The notes below the pieces were generated by a model that saw nothing but the letters and a program-made list of their open reading frames with translations, was not told the origin of the DNA and did not search any database. From contig OZ245760.1 of assembly GCA_965227695.1 (NCBI GenBank), positions 1,860,001-1,924,000 on the forward strand: a stretch of DNA of 64,000 nucleotides. The letters run 5' to 3'. This DNA comes from UBA1858 sp965227695. Its GTDB lineage: Bacteria; Pseudomonadota; Gammaproteobacteria; UBA4575. Positions 1-9,596 of the stretch are shown here, one piece after another. Made by a program: the position numbers and the translations under genes. Within the stretch, counting starts at the first letter, position 1; the number at the start of each line of letters is the position of its first letter.

Positions 1-133
1 GAACTGCTTTAGATATCAATCATTTATATTTTGTTTAAGATAAATACAGGCCGTATGACGCGTCATTTATGCACTAATTAAGGAGAAATACTGTGTCTTT
101 TTAGTGCGATAGAATTAAGTATTGTGAGGATAA

Positions 134-757
134 TTATCTGCGTAATATGGATTCAAGCGCACTTATGGAATTCACCGAAATATCAAGGTCTCTCAGTAAA
201 CCATCGTGCATCGCGTAAATTAAACCATGCACGGTAAGCGGTTGGTTATGCTCCCAGGTATTTTTAACAATCGAGGTATTACATACATTAATTACCTGTT
301 CAATCACATTGAGCTCACTTAAACGGTTATAACGCGCTTCTTCATCCAGAACAGACAACTCTTCTTCGTGGAAGCGTGCTACATCCATTATATGCCTCAA
401 CCAGTTGTCAATGAGCCCATGCTGTCGGTTTTCCATGGCAGCCGCAATTCCACCACAACCATAGTGACCACATATAATGATATGTTTGACTTTAAGCACT
501 TCTACAGCAAACTGGATAACAGACAGGCAGTTTAAGTCAGTATGGACCACCATGTTTGCAATATTACGATGGACAAACAATTCACCAGGCTGCAATTTAA
601 CAATCTGATTGGCAGGCACCCGGCTATCTGAACAGCCGATCCACAGGTATTGTGGTGTTTGCTCCCGGGATAAGTTCGCAAAAAATTCAGGCGAGTTATC
701 TGTAATCTCTTTAGCCCATCGTCTGTTATTTTCAATTAATTTATTTAAGGTATCCAT
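134..757 (-). CDS. can: beta-class carbonic anhydrase
   Basis: Interconverts CO2 and bicarbonate in the cytoplasm. The 207-residue protein has the usual beta-CA length. The zinc ligands and catalytic dyad of the Can/YadF type are all visible: C42, D44 and R46 in the CSDSR motif, then H98 and C101 in the GHYGCGG motif. Numbering matches E. coli Can. It lies 11 nt downstream of the DUF3754 gene on the same strand and may be co-transcribed with it. The ~130 bases beyond its stop hold nothing I recognise. The assignment rests on intact catalytic motifs. Confidence 0.96.
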   Translation of the reverse strand: MDTLNKLIENNRRWAKEITDNSPEFFANLSREQTPQYLWIGCSDSRVPANQIVKLQPGELFVHRNIANMVVHTDLNCLSVIQFAVEVLKVKHIIICGHYGCGGIAAAMENRQHGLIDNWLRHIMDVARFHEEELSVLDEEARYNRLSELNVIEQVINVCNTSIVKNTWEHNQPLTVHGLIYAMHDGLLRDLDISVNSISALESILRR

Positions 758-768
758 AATTTGTATTA

Positions 769-2007
769 TTATTTTTCAAAACAATAATAGCCGTCCCATA
801 AACGGTCTAATTGACGATTTGCATCGAGAAGTGATTTTGCCCGGTATTTATCAGCCTGAGCGTCAATCAATTGCAAGCGCACAAGCTTATTTAGTGCATC
901 TTGCATATCAAAATTAATACGACACGAATAATTCTTTTCAAGCCATCGCTCTATCGATTGATCAAGATTCTGTGCTGTCATTGGTTTATTTGCAATGAGT
1001 AAGTGATAGTATCCGAGAATAGCCTCCTTAGCTTCCTCCTCCTCAGCCGAATCGATCAGGTGATGAAATACACCGGCATTATTATCAAGATTTTTAAAAT
1101 AAAGATTTTCAGCAAGCTGTTTCATAAACTTGATCTTTCTATTTTTATATTTATTAAACTGGCGCCATAAAAATCCACCCAGTCCGCCGAGCCCGATAGC
1201 CAATGCAATTAAACTTGTCTGATCAAGTTCAGCCGGCTCATCATTGATCCCTAACCAAAACGCGACTACGGACAGAAGCAACAGTAAAGTTGCACCAAGC
1301 TTGGTAACCAGCATAAAAAGACCGCCGACTGCAGTGGGTACGGCTATCATCAGTTTATCAATAGGCTTCATACGCACTTCAGTATTGGGAAAGAGCATCT
1401 CAAGATCATTTTTAGGCACGTTTCTGAATAATTTGATTATGGTAGAGCCTGGTTCAAAGTACAGGTCTGTTCTGTTTTTTTTATCGAAATAATCCTGCTT
1501 TTTAAAGCGAACATAAATTAACACCCTATCGTAAACCTGCAAGTTTACGGATTGTTTTTTTAAGCCAAACCACCGCAGAATTATTTCAGTTTTTTGTTTT
1601 GCTCCACGTCTGAAAAAAAGCACTTTTTCAAAGTCATTAAAATCAACCTGTAGTTTAACCCGGAAAAGTGATTCATGCTGCAATGCTTCATTAAGATCTG
1701 CCTCAGAAACGGCCTCGTAATTTGCTTGTTCCAGCACCTGCTTCAATTCACACTCAAGATTAAGTTTCAACTCGTCTTTGGTTGATTGTTCGGAATTTAA
1801 GACAATAGTATCTGCATCGGGGTTAAATGGGGCATAGCAATCTTTGAGATATTCCAGTTTTTTATGTAATTCAAAATGAAACAATGAAGTTATAATCTGA
1901 CAAAAACTCTTAAACTGTTGGCGATTGTCATCTGTCAGCACGCCATCATCCAGGCACATAGCAATAATATCTGAACGTCGATACGGGATAAATTTTTCTC
2001 GCATCAT
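769..2007 (-). CDS. DUF3754 (TMEM143-like) membrane protein
   Basis: Function unknown. The N-terminus has the REKFIPYRRSDI signature I associate with DUF3754/TMEM143 proteins. A long soluble N-terminal region is followed by two or three hydrophobic helices around residues 220-280 and a charged C-terminal segment, so it is probably an inner-membrane protein with large cytosolic domains. The first ATG overlaps the TGA of the upstream cfa gene by one base (TGATG), which argues for translational coupling. A TTG one codon earlier is possible but less likely. Family membership is from memory of the motif; no enzymatic role is implied. Confidence 0.75.
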   Translation of the reverse strand: MMREKFIPYRRSDIIAMCLDDGVLTDDNRQQFKSFCQIITSLFHFELHKKLEYLKDCYAPFNPDADTIVLNSEQSTKDELKLNLECELKQVLEQANYEAVSEADLNEALQHESLFRVKLQVDFNDFEKVLFFRRGAKQKTEIILRWFGLKKQSVNLQVYDRVLIYVRFKKQDYFDKKNRTDLYFEPGSTIIKLFRNVPKNDLEMLFPNTEVRMKPIDKLMIAVPTAVGGLFMLVTKLGATLLLLLSVVAFWLGINDEPAELDQTSLIALAIGLGGLGGFLWRQFNKYKNRKIKFMKQLAENLYFKNLDNNAGVFHHLIDSAEEEEAKEAILGYYHLLIANKPMTAQNLDQSIERWLEKNYSCRINFDMQDALNKLVRLQLIDAQADKYRAKSLLDANRQLDRLWDGYYCFEK

Positions 2008-3221
2008 CAAATATTTCTCATTTCAGCACTGTGTATATAATCACGCGTCAAAGGGAGACTATTCACATTTTTAGACAATTGAATCTGAAAATTCATATGT
2101 TTGCCATAACGGAAGCTTAATTCACTAATTACCAGGTAGAACTCCCACATACGACAAAATCTTTCATCAAACATTATTGCAACTTTATGTCGATTAGCCT
2201 GAAATCTTTTATTCCATTCCAGCAGTGTTCGCGCATAATGCAACCTTAGAATTTCACAATCGGTTACCCATAACCCCGCCTTCTCAATCTCTGAAAAAGT
2301 CTCTGATAGCGCCGGTGAGTAGCCGCCCGGGAAAATATATTTTCGCATCCAGGCACCGGTTGTCCCCGGCCCGCCTTTTCTTCCGATAGAATGCACAAGT
2401 GCGCAGCCATCATCATTGAGAAGGCTTTTGATCTTTTTAAAATATTCAAGATAGTGTGCGACACCAACATGCTCAAACATCCCAATTGAAACAATCCGGT
2501 CAAATTTTTTTGTTACATCCCTGTAATCCATTAATTCTATCTTTACTTTATCAGACAGATTTCGCCTGAGTACCCGCTCAGTAGCGAGTGAGTACTGCTG
2601 TTGAGATAATGTGATACCTGTCACATCACAGCCAAAATGTTCTGCGAGGTATATCGCCATGCTCCCCCAGCCACACCCGATATCTAGCACGGTTTGACCA
2701 GGGGTGAGCATTAATTTACATGCAATATGTTTTTGTTTTGCTTTCTGAGCCTGTTCTAATGTCATGCTATCATTTCGATAATAAGCGCATGAATAGTTCA
2801 GATCGTCGTCAAGAAACAACCTGTAAAACTCATTGGAGAGATCATAATGATGATGGACGTTGTTACGCGATGATTCCGCCTCGTTACGCTGATGATATTT
2901 ACGAATCTTCTTGAACCACCGCCTTAATATTTTCTGTCCAGGCTGTTTTCTCAATCGCGTGCGGTTGAGTGCAAAAATCTCCAGTAACCCACGTATACCC
3001 CCCTGTTCACATATCAGTTCGCCATTCATATAGGCTTCACCAGCATAGAGCTCTGGATTTATAAATAGCTTCGTATATAACTTCTCATTTTTAAGTCTAA
3101 TCACAGCTGTTGGTAAATTCGCGCCCCATTCTCCGTAAATATATTTTTTGTCATTTGCATCAATGACCGTAAGTTGACCGGCTTTGACAAACTCTGACAA
3201 CATTGAATCGAGTAATTTCAT
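2007..3221 (-). CDS. cfa: cyclopropane-fatty-acyl-phospholipid synthase
   Basis: Transfers a methylene group from S-adenosylmethionine to the double bond of unsaturated acyl chains in membrane phospholipids. At 404 residues it is close to E. coli Cfa. The SAM-binding motif VLDIGCGWG lies near residue 175, followed by GITLS and the IGMFEHVG motif whose Glu belongs to the active site. The N-terminal lipid-binding region is present. It is coupled to the downstream DUF3754 gene by a 1-nt overlap, so the two products may act together on membrane lipids; this is inference. Confidence 0.95.
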   Translation of the reverse strand: MKLLDSMLSEFVKAGQLTVIDANDKKYIYGEWGANLPTAVIRLKNEKLYTKLFINPELYAGEAYMNGELICEQGGIRGLLEIFALNRTRLRKQPGQKILRRWFKKIRKYHQRNEAESSRNNVHHHYDLSNEFYRLFLDDDLNYSCAYYRNDSMTLEQAQKAKQKHIACKLMLTPGQTVLDIGCGWGSMAIYLAEHFGCDVTGITLSQQQYSLATERVLRRNLSDKVKIELMDYRDVTKKFDRIVSIGMFEHVGVAHYLEYFKKIKSLLNDDGCALVHSIGRKGGPGTTGAWMRKYIFPGGYSPALSETFSEIEKAGLWVTDCEILRLHYARTLLEWNKRFQANRHKVAIMFDERFCRMWEFYLVISELSFRYGKHMNFQIQLSKNVNSLPLTRDYIHSAEMRNI

Positions 3222-3266
3222 AGGAAGAAGCCACTTATTTATGTTATCGCCGCCTGTACGGCATTG

Positions 3267-4169
3267 CTACTGTTCAACAGTCTGGATCTTATACCCCTGC
3301 TCGATGAGAATAGAATGTATTCCATGTTCACCCCAAAAATGTCCAGCTCCTATGGCAAAAAAGTATTTATCATTCGGGTGATCAGCAACGAGAGAGAGCA
3401 TCTTTTTTGCCATCTTATGGTTGCGTTGATTAATCAGACGATCCATGAGCTGCTGATATAAAGTGTCGTCTTTATTCATAAATGCCATCAACTGCGCCAT
3501 TAACACCTCGATATTTCCATCAAGATAGGCTTTTATAGAAGCTTCCACAAAAGACTTATTATCTTGCAGCGCAGTTTTCATAAAATCGACTGTATCATTT
3601 AAAAATTGAATTTGTTGAGGGACTGACATACTGTCAAACACCTGTAACTGCTCTTCAACCGTCTCAAGCCCACCAGTAACAAGCCCCAGTGACTCGGCGT
3701 ATTGATATAAAACGCTATCGAGTGGCGGATAGTCCGGATATTTCAGTTGTTGTTCCAGCACCGTAAGTGTTACAGCCAAAACCCAGATTTTTTGCTTGGA
3801 AAAAAATTCCAGATTCAAGTCAGGATTCACACTTTTCAGGTATTGTGTCACGGCTGATTTATTTTCTGCAGGCAAGAGATTATGCAGATCCTGCTCTTCA
3901 GGCAGCCACATTGACTGCCTGAGAATCAAAGTGTTTTCTTCACCCAAATCGAGTTCGGCATAGAATTTAGTGGAATTTGCTAATGCCTGTTTAACTTCAG
4001 TTGGTAAATTCGTCACTCTCGGGTCGGGCAGGTGAATTGTACCAAACAAGTAAAACTCATGTTCTCCCGTAACTTTCCATAGAAACGGATGGGCAAAACA
4101 CAAGCCTGGTACATACAAAACAAGAAGCAACAAGATCATGCCATGGCATTTTTGCTTCACTGAATGCAT
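3267..4169 (-). CDS. TraB/GumN family exported protein
   Basis: Belongs to the TraB/GumN superfamily, whose members are related to the Tiki metalloproteases. The 300-residue product starts with a cleavable-looking signal peptide ending near LCFAHP. The family signature FLWKVTGEHEFYLFGTIHLP follows at once, with the conserved GTIH motif, and a second conserved GAGHFWG motif lies near the C-terminus. It is probably periplasmic or anchored. A 45-nt gap separates it from cfa downstream. Whether it is an active protease here cannot be judged. Confidence 0.85.
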   Translation of the reverse strand: MHSVKQKCHGMILLLLVLYVPGLCFAHPFLWKVTGEHEFYLFGTIHLPDPRVTNLPTEVKQALANSTKFYAELDLGEENTLILRQSMWLPEEQDLHNLLPAENKSAVTQYLKSVNPDLNLEFFSKQKIWVLAVTLTVLEQQLKYPDYPPLDSVLYQYAESLGLVTGGLETVEEQLQVFDSMSVPQQIQFLNDTVDFMKTALQDNKSFVEASIKAYLDGNIEVLMAQLMAFMNKDDTLYQQLMDRLINQRNHKMAKKMLSLVADHPNDKYFFAIGAGHFWGEHGIHSILIEQGYKIQTVEQ

Positions 4170-4201
4170 GCGATGTTTACCGTTAAAAGTTGTCTGTCAT
4201 G

Positions 4202-5347
4202 CTAAGACATATTTGACAGTATTGCCTTTTTAACATCTTCCAGATTTGCATCTATTGTAACCATTTTACTTGACGCCTGTTTTATCGCCGTGTCCGGGTC
4301 TTTCAGACCATGACCGGTGAGTGTACACACCACCTTGCTGCCTCTTGGTATTTTGCCATTTTGTATATCGCGCAGAGCTCCCGCGACTGATGTCGCAGAG
4401 GCAGGCTCACAAAATACCCCTTCCTGGCTGGCAAGCAATTTTTGAGCAGCCAGAATTTCTTCATCAGTGCATTCGTCAAACCAGCCTCCCGACTCCCTGG
4501 ACACTGTCCATGCATTATCCCAGCTTTGCGGATGTCCTATTCTTATGGCAGTGGCAACGGTGTCTGGTTGATCAACCATCTCACCGCGCATGAAGGGTGC
4601 ACTGCCCGCCGCCTGGTAACCGACCATCCTTGGCCGTGCTTTTATGACAGCATCATTATTAAATTGGCATTGACCAGCGCATAAATTGCAGGCCTGTGTC
4701 TGCACACTCCCGTGATCACTGGCACTCTCGGTATAGCCTATCCAGTGCGCGGTAATATTACCGGCGTTACCGACAGGCAAACAATGAAAATCGGGGGCTT
4801 GCCCAAGTTCTTCAATGATTTCAAAGGCAGCAGTTTTCTGGCCCTGCAGGCGATATGGATTGATACTGTTCACTATATCCACAGGGGCGTGCTCGGCCAC
4901 TTCTTTTACCAGTCTCATACCATCATCAAAATTACCTCTTACCTGAATGACCATTGCGCCATGAATCATGGCCTGTGCCAGTTTTCCCATTGCGATTTTG
5001 CCATCAGGAATTAAAACAAAGGCACGAATACCTGCACGTGACGCATAAGCGGCCGCAGCTGCCGACGTATTGCCGGTAGATGCGCAAATAATAGCACGAC
5101 TCCCCTCCTGCACTGCTTTGGTGACGGCGACTGTCATCCCGCGATCTTTGAATGAACCGGTCGGATTGAGCCCTTCAAACTTCAGATATAGAGAGATGTC
5201 ATTGTCATTGACAAGATCAATGTTATGACAGTGTATAAGTGGCGTATTACCTTCTCCCAGACTAATAATCCTGCCTTCGGGATTAATGGGCAATCTGTTA
5301 ATAAAGCGCTTAATTAGTCCGGTATAGTGTGTTTCAGAATGTGACAT
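4202..5347 (-). CDS. thrC: threonine synthase with a Cys-rich insertion
   Basis: PLP enzyme converting O-phosphohomoserine to threonine, the last step of threonine synthesis. The 381-residue protein has the PLP lysine at K67 in TGSFKDRG, the STGNTSAA phosphate-binding loop and the TLTGHGLKDPD motif near the C-terminus. It follows hom by 4 nt, so the two are co-transcribed. Between the conserved cores at about residues 210-235 there is an insertion, longer than the linker I remember from relatives, carrying C220, C223 and C227 (CX2CX3C). This could bind a metal or form disulfides. The core assignment is firm; the meaning of the insertion is open. Confidence 0.95.
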   Translation of the reverse strand: MSHSETHYTGLIKRFINRLPINPEGRIISLGEGNTPLIHCHNIDLVNDNDISLYLKFEGLNPTGSFKDRGMTVAVTKAVQEGSRAIICASTGNTSAAAAAYASRAGIRAFVLIPDGKIAMGKLAQAMIHGAMVIQVRGNFDDGMRLVKEVAEHAPVDIVNSINPYRLQGQKTAAFEIIEELGQAPDFHCLPVGNAGNITAHWIGYTESASDHGSVQTQACNLCAGQCQFNNDAVIKARPRMVGYQAAGSAPFMRGEMVDQPDTVATAIRIGHPQSWDNAWTVSRESGGWFDECTDEEILAAQKLLASQEGVFCEPASATSVAGALRDIQNGKIPRGSKVVCTLTGHGLKDPDTAIKQASSKMVTIDANLEDVKKAILSNMS

Positions 5348-5351
5348 TTGA

Positions 5352-6662
5352 TTAACCCAGCGTTTCTAGTCGAATTTTAATTACCCGTCCTGTGACGGTG
5401 GCGAGTTGCTCTACTTTTTCAATCGCCGCCATCATATTCGATTCGAGTACTCGGTGCGTGAGTATGACCAGTGGCACGCGCTGGTAATCATCTTTTATTT
5501 CTTTTTGAACGATTGCCTCAATACTGATGCTGTGATCTGCAAATAAACGCGTAATATCTGCCAGCACACCGGCCCGGTCCTGTACCTGCATACGTAAGTA
5601 ATAAGCGGTTTCAACATCATCGATGGGCATGACATTAATACCCTTGATTGCATCCGGCTGAAATGCGAGATGAGGTACACGATTACCCGGATCTGTTGTT
5701 AATGCCCGCACCACGTCCACCAGATCAGCCACCACTGCTGACGCAGTAGGCTCTGCCCCCGCTCCGGCACCATAGTAAAGGGTTGCACCAACAGCATCCG
5801 CCTGGACCAGAATAGCATTCATCACGCCATCAACATTGGCAATCAGTCGGCGATGGGGTATCAGTGTCGGGTGCACACGAAGCTCCAGACCAGCATTAAC
5901 CCTGCGCGCAATACCCAGATGTTTGATTCGGTATCCAAGTTCGCCGGCATATTCAACATCTTCACGGGCAATGCTGGATATTCCCTCCGTGTACACTTTC
6001 TCAAACTGTAACGGAACACCAAAGGCAATCGAGGCAAGAATGGTTAACTTATGGGCAGCATCAATGCCCTCAACATCAAAGGTAGGATCAGCTTCGGCAT
6101 ATCCGAGTGCCTGCGCTTCTTTCAACACATCTGCAAATTCACGACCTTTGTCACGCATTTCAGATAATATAAAGTTACCCGTACCATTGATAATGCCTGC
6201 CAGCCATTCTATTTGGTTGCCCGCCAGACCTTCCCGAATGGCTTTAATAATTGGAATCCCACCAGCCACCGCGGCTTCAAAGGCCACAGTCACACCTTTT
6301 CTCTGGGCGGCTTCGAAAATCTCATTCCCATACAGTGCGATGAGTGCTTTATTTGCGGTGACAACGTGTTTGCCATTTTCAATGGCACGAAGCACCAGAT
6401 CCCGGGCAATATCGGTACCACCTATCAATTCAAGCACGATATCAATATCCGGATCATTCACGATTTCATTGGAGTCCAGAGTAAGATTGACATGCTTCAA
6501 AGCAATGGGTCGTTTTTTATGCATATCGCGCACACTGGCTGCGACGAGTTGAATCGAACGTCCTGCCCTACGTGCTATTTCAGCAGCATTTCTTTCCAGT
6601 ACGATAGCCGTACCACCACCGACCGTTCCGAGGCCTAATATTCCAACTGTAACTGGTTTCAT
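5352..6662 (-). CDS. hom: homoserine dehydrogenase
   Basis: Reduces aspartate semialdehyde to homoserine with NAD(P)H, feeding threonine and methionine synthesis. The 436-residue protein opens with the Rossmann motif GLGTVGGG at residues 10-17. The catalytic-domain signature with EADPTFDVEG and the active-site Lys (GIDAAHK) follows. A C-terminal ACT domain (YYLRMQVQDRAGVLADI) implies allosteric feedback, usually by threonine. It is a monofunctional enzyme without a fused aspartokinase. It lies between alaC and thrC in one minus-strand transcription unit. Confidence 0.97.
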   Translation of the reverse strand: MKPVTVGILGLGTVGGGTAIVLERNAAEIARRAGRSIQLVAASVRDMHKKRPIALKHVNLTLDSNEIVNDPDIDIVLELIGGTDIARDLVLRAIENGKHVVTANKALIALYGNEIFEAAQRKGVTVAFEAAVAGGIPIIKAIREGLAGNQIEWLAGIINGTGNFILSEMRDKGREFADVLKEAQALGYAEADPTFDVEGIDAAHKLTILASIAFGVPLQFEKVYTEGISSIAREDVEYAGELGYRIKHLGIARRVNAGLELRVHPTLIPHRRLIANVDGVMNAILVQADAVGATLYYGAGAGAEPTASAVVADLVDVVRALTTDPGNRVPHLAFQPDAIKGINVMPIDDVETAYYLRMQVQDRAGVLADITRLFADHSISIEAIVQKEIKDDYQRVPLVILTHRVLESNMMAAIEKVEQLATVTGRVIKIRLETLG

Positions 6663-6680
6663 TTTTTTCGTTTGTTTTTG

Positions 6681-7859
6681 TTAGTTCGTTTGGCGAAACA
6701 TTTTCTTTATTCCGCGTAATGCCTGACGTGTCCGGTGCTCATTTTCAATCAAACTAAAGCGGACATGACCATCACCATATTGGCCAAAACCTATTCCCGG
6801 AGATACTGCGACTTTCGCCTTCTCCAGCAGACTCATCGAGAAATCAAGTGACCCCTGACTGGAAAACTGCTCCGGTATTTTAGCCCATACAAACATGGTT
6901 GCTTTGGGTGGTTCTACTTTCCAGCCAAGATTATTCAACCCATTCACAAGCACATCGCGACGTGAACAGTACATTGCCCGTATCTCGTCGACACAATCCT
7001 GGGGACCTTCAAGTGCAGCAATTGCGGCCACCTGTATGGGGGTAAACATACCGTAATCAAGGTAAGATTTTAAGCGTGACAATGCAGACACAAGTGTTTT
7101 ATTGCCACACATAAAGCCGACTCGCCAGCCAGGCATATTGTATGTCTTGGACAAAGAATAAAACTCGGCAGCGATCTCCCTGGCGCCCTGAACCTGCAAT
7201 ATAGAAGGTGGTTGGTAACCATCAAAAGTAATCTCGCCATATGCAATATCATTGATCACCCATATATCATGCTGCCGGGCAATCTCCACAACACGCTCAA
7301 AAAAATCCAGCTCAACACATTGCGTCGTTGGATTGGCCGGAAAATTCAGGATAATCAGTTTTGGTTTAGGCCAGGCACCCGTGATCGCTTTTTCCAGTTC
7401 TTCGAAAAAATCAATTTCTTCAGACAGGGGGACATAAATGACTTCTGCACCGGCAATGACACATCCGTAGGGATGGATCGGATAGGCTGGATTAGGAACC
7501 AATACCGCATCACCCGGACTCAGCATTGCCAGGGCCAGATGGGCCAGTCCCTCTTTTGAACCAATTGTTACAATCGCTTCCTCATCCGGATCCAGCGAAA
7601 CATCAAATTTGCGCTCGTACCAGCTGCATATTGCTTTCCTGAGCCGGGGGATACCGCGCGATAGCGAGTATCGATGGGTATCATTACGTTGCGCCGCCTC
7701 GACCAGTTTGTCTACAATATGTGCAGGCGCGCCCTGGTCCGGATTTCCCATACCAAAGTCGACAATATCTTCACCATTGGCGCGAAAAGCAGCCTTGCGT
7801 TCGTTGACGATATTAAAAATATACGGGGGCAAACGCTGAATTCTAGGGAAATCTTCCAT
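6681..7859 (-). CDS. alaC: alanine transaminase (AlaC type)
   Basis: Class I/II PLP aminotransferase of the AlaC group, making alanine from pyruvate and glutamate. The internal-aldimine Lys lies in SLSKTYNMPGWRVGF, and NFPANPTTQ and the VAVSPGIGFG region are conserved. I place the start at the ATG beginning MEDFPRIQRLPPY because this matches family N-termini. An upstream extension in the same frame runs into the divergent promoter and overlaps the Mth938-like gene. It heads the alaC-hom-thrC unit, with 18 nt before hom. Confidence 0.93.
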   Translation of the reverse strand: MEDFPRIQRLPPYIFNIVNERKAAFRANGEDIVDFGMGNPDQGAPAHIVDKLVEAAQRNDTHRYSLSRGIPRLRKAICSWYERKFDVSLDPDEEAIVTIGSKEGLAHLALAMLSPGDAVLVPNPAYPIHPYGCVIAGAEVIYVPLSEEIDFFEELEKAITGAWPKPKLIILNFPANPTTQCVELDFFERVVEIARQHDIWVINDIAYGEITFDGYQPPSILQVQGAREIAAEFYSLSKTYNMPGWRVGFMCGNKTLVSALSRLKSYLDYGMFTPIQVAAIAALEGPQDCVDEIRAMYCSRRDVLVNGLNNLGWKVEPPKATMFVWAKIPEQFSSQGSLDFSMSLLEKAKVAVSPGIGFGQYGDGHVRFSLIENEHRTRQALRGIKKMFRQTN

Positions 7860-7920
7860 GTGTTGAGTAGTTCCGGAACTAAAAGTAATAGAAAAGACCA
7901 ATTTCCAGTTAAGGCAAACC

Positions 7921-8298
7921 GTGCATTTTACAGAAGACAAGCCCGCGGGTAACTACATTATTAACGAGTACAGTAAAAATTCTGTCACTATTAACCGGCA
8001 ATGTTACGAGTCATCCCTGTATTTATCACCAAATACATTGATTAATGGCATTGATGAAGTTTGCTGTACACAATTAACGCCGCAAAGTGTGGATTTCATT
8101 GTCGAATTGCGACCAGAAATCGTGATTCTTGGATGTGGAGATTCCCTGCAGTTCCCGGATGGTTCAGTCATGGCACATTTTGCCCACTATAAAATCGGTT
8201 TTGAAGTCATGGATCACGCCGCGGCCTGCCGCACTTTCTCCGTATTATCCGCGGAACAACGCAATGTTGGCGCCTTATTATTACTTGACCGGCACTGA
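7921..8298 (+). CDS. Mth938-like domain protein (DUF498)
   Basis: Small 125-residue protein of the Mth938/NDUFAF3-like fold. Recognisable features are the N-terminal strand region INEYSKNSVTINRQCYESSL, the VILGCGDSLQFPD motif and the C-terminal ALLLLDRH. The start is a GTG that puts the protein in register with family N-termini. It is divergent from alaC and ends 2 nt before the end of nlpD on the other strand. The biochemical role in bacteria is not established. Confidence 0.85.
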   Translation: MHFTEDKPAGNYIINEYSKNSVTINRQCYESSLYLSPNTLINGIDEVCCTQLTPQSVDFIVELRPEIVILGCGDSLQFPDGSVMAHFAHYKIGFEVMDHAAACRTFSVLSAEQRNVGALLLLDRH

Positions 8299-8300
8299 GG

Positions 8301-8987
8301 CTAACGGGGCAGGTACAGAAGCGGATTCACAGGGTTACCATTTTTTCGGATCTCAAAATGGAGCTTGGTTTGATTGGTCCCGGTTGATCCCACTTCGGCA
8401 ATTTTTTCGCCACTTCTGACTTTGTCCCCTTCAGCGACGAGCAATCGTCTATTATGTGCATAAGCACTGAAGTAGCTGGCGTTGTGTTTAATGATTAACA
8501 AATTCCCGTAACCCCTCAAACCATTTCCAGCATAAACCACCTTTCCGGCAGAAGCGGCACTGACACTTGTCCCGGCCTTGGCAGAGATATCAATGCCGTT
8601 ATTTTGAGCCGAGAATTTGGTCAAAAGTTTGCCTTTGACGGGCCAGCGCCAGTCTCCAATTGGAGTTGAGGGGGCATTCTTCGGGGGGACTGCCCGGGCC
8701 GTGGTCGCTTCAGGGGGTTTCGATTTGGCTTTTCTGGCATTACCCGATAGCGGTGCGGTTGAATTTACGCGCAACCTGTCACCCGGATAAATGGTGTATG
8801 GGTATGGAATATTATTCCATTGCGCAAGCTGTTTGACATCGATCCCGTAGCGCCAGCTGATGGAGAATAAGGTATCGCCCTTTTGGACAACATGATAACT
8901 ATGGTGGTAATGACGCGGCTCTTTGGGCCTCGAAGAACAGCCACTGAAAATACAAAACGCAATGATACATATTACAAATATTCTCAT
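8301..8987 (-). CDS. nlpD: NlpD-like lipoprotein, LysM plus degenerate LytM
   Basis: Outer-membrane lipoprotein predicted to activate a cell-wall amidase at division. The 228-residue precursor has a lipobox (IFSGC), a LysM peptidoglycan-binding domain (HVVQKGDTLFSISWRYGI) and a C-terminal LytM/M23 domain. In catalytic M23 domains the first zinc ligand lies three residues before the conserved Asp; here that position is Asn (NNGID), while AYAH and LHFEIR retain His. As in E. coli NlpD, a regulatory rather than hydrolytic role is expected. It belongs to the surE-pcm-yqaA-nlpD group. Confidence 0.9.
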   Translation of the reverse strand: MRIFVICIIAFCIFSGCSSRPKEPRHYHHSYHVVQKGDTLFSISWRYGIDVKQLAQWNNIPYPYTIYPGDRLRVNSTAPLSGNARKAKSKPPEATTARAVPPKNAPSTPIGDWRWPVKGKLLTKFSAQNNGIDISAKAGTSVSAASAGKVVYAGNGLRGYGNLLIIKHNASYFSAYAHNRRLLVAEGDKVRSGEKIAEVGSTGTNQTKLHFEIRKNGNPVNPLLYLPR

Positions 8988-9005
8988 CGAGTTAACTGAA
9001 ATGAA

Positions 9006-9587
9006 TTAATGTATCGATACCCATGCAATGGTGATAGCCAGTACAAGCACAAACATCCAGCCTAGTTTTTCGATATATTTTAACAGTATTGGTTCAATCC
9101 GAGGCCCCGCATACTTGACGATTCCGGCAACCAGAAAAAACCGTGCACCCCGGCCCACAAAGGAGGCCAGAATAAAAGGAAGCAGGGGCTGAACCATCAC
9201 TCCTGCGGTAATAGTAAAGAGTTTATATGGAATGGGAGAAAAGCCGGCGATAAATATAATCCATACCCCCCACATCTCAAACCACTCGCGCGCGTGAATA
9301 TAGCTGTCCCAGTATTTTGTGGTCTGCAACCAGTCGGAAATAATATCAAAGGCAAAATACCCGATTGCATAACCGGCGATACCTCCCAATACAGAAAAAA
9401 TTGTAGTAAGAAAGGCAAACCAGAAAGCCCTTTTTGGCTGGCGCATGGCCATTGGAGCCAGCATCACATCTGGCGGAATGGGAAAGAAAGAGGACTCGGC
9501 AAAACTTAACATGCTGAGAATCGCTGGTGCACGTTTATGGCCGGCGGCCTGCATGGTTTTTATGTAAATACTTTCAAAAAATTTCAT
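9006..9587 (-). CDS. yqaA: YqaA family (DedA/VTT-like) membrane protein
   Basis: Integral membrane protein of 193 residues related to the DedA/VTT superfamily. It has the SFFPIPPDVMLAPMA motif near residue 31, a GxxxGYAIGYFAF segment, and a GFSPIPYK motif in the middle, all typical of YqaA. Four or five hydrophobic segments are visible. Relatives are linked to lipid transport or scrambling; the role of YqaA itself is not known. It lies between pcm and nlpD, as in several gammaproteobacteria. Confidence 0.88.
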   Translation of the reverse strand: MKFFESIYIKTMQAAGHKRAPAILSMLSFAESSFFPIPPDVMLAPMAMRQPKRAFWFAFLTTIFSVLGGIAGYAIGYFAFDIISDWLQTTKYWDSYIHAREWFEMWGVWIIFIAGFSPIPYKLFTITAGVMVQPLLPFILASFVGRGARFFLVAGIVKYAGPRIEPILLKYIEKLGWMFVLVLAITIAWVSIH

Positions 9588-9596
9588 TTAAATGGC

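Noticed and set aside
4303..6638. Several long plus-strand frames inside thrC and hom
   Set aside because: They are antisense shadows of well-conserved enzymes and show no protein-like features of their own.
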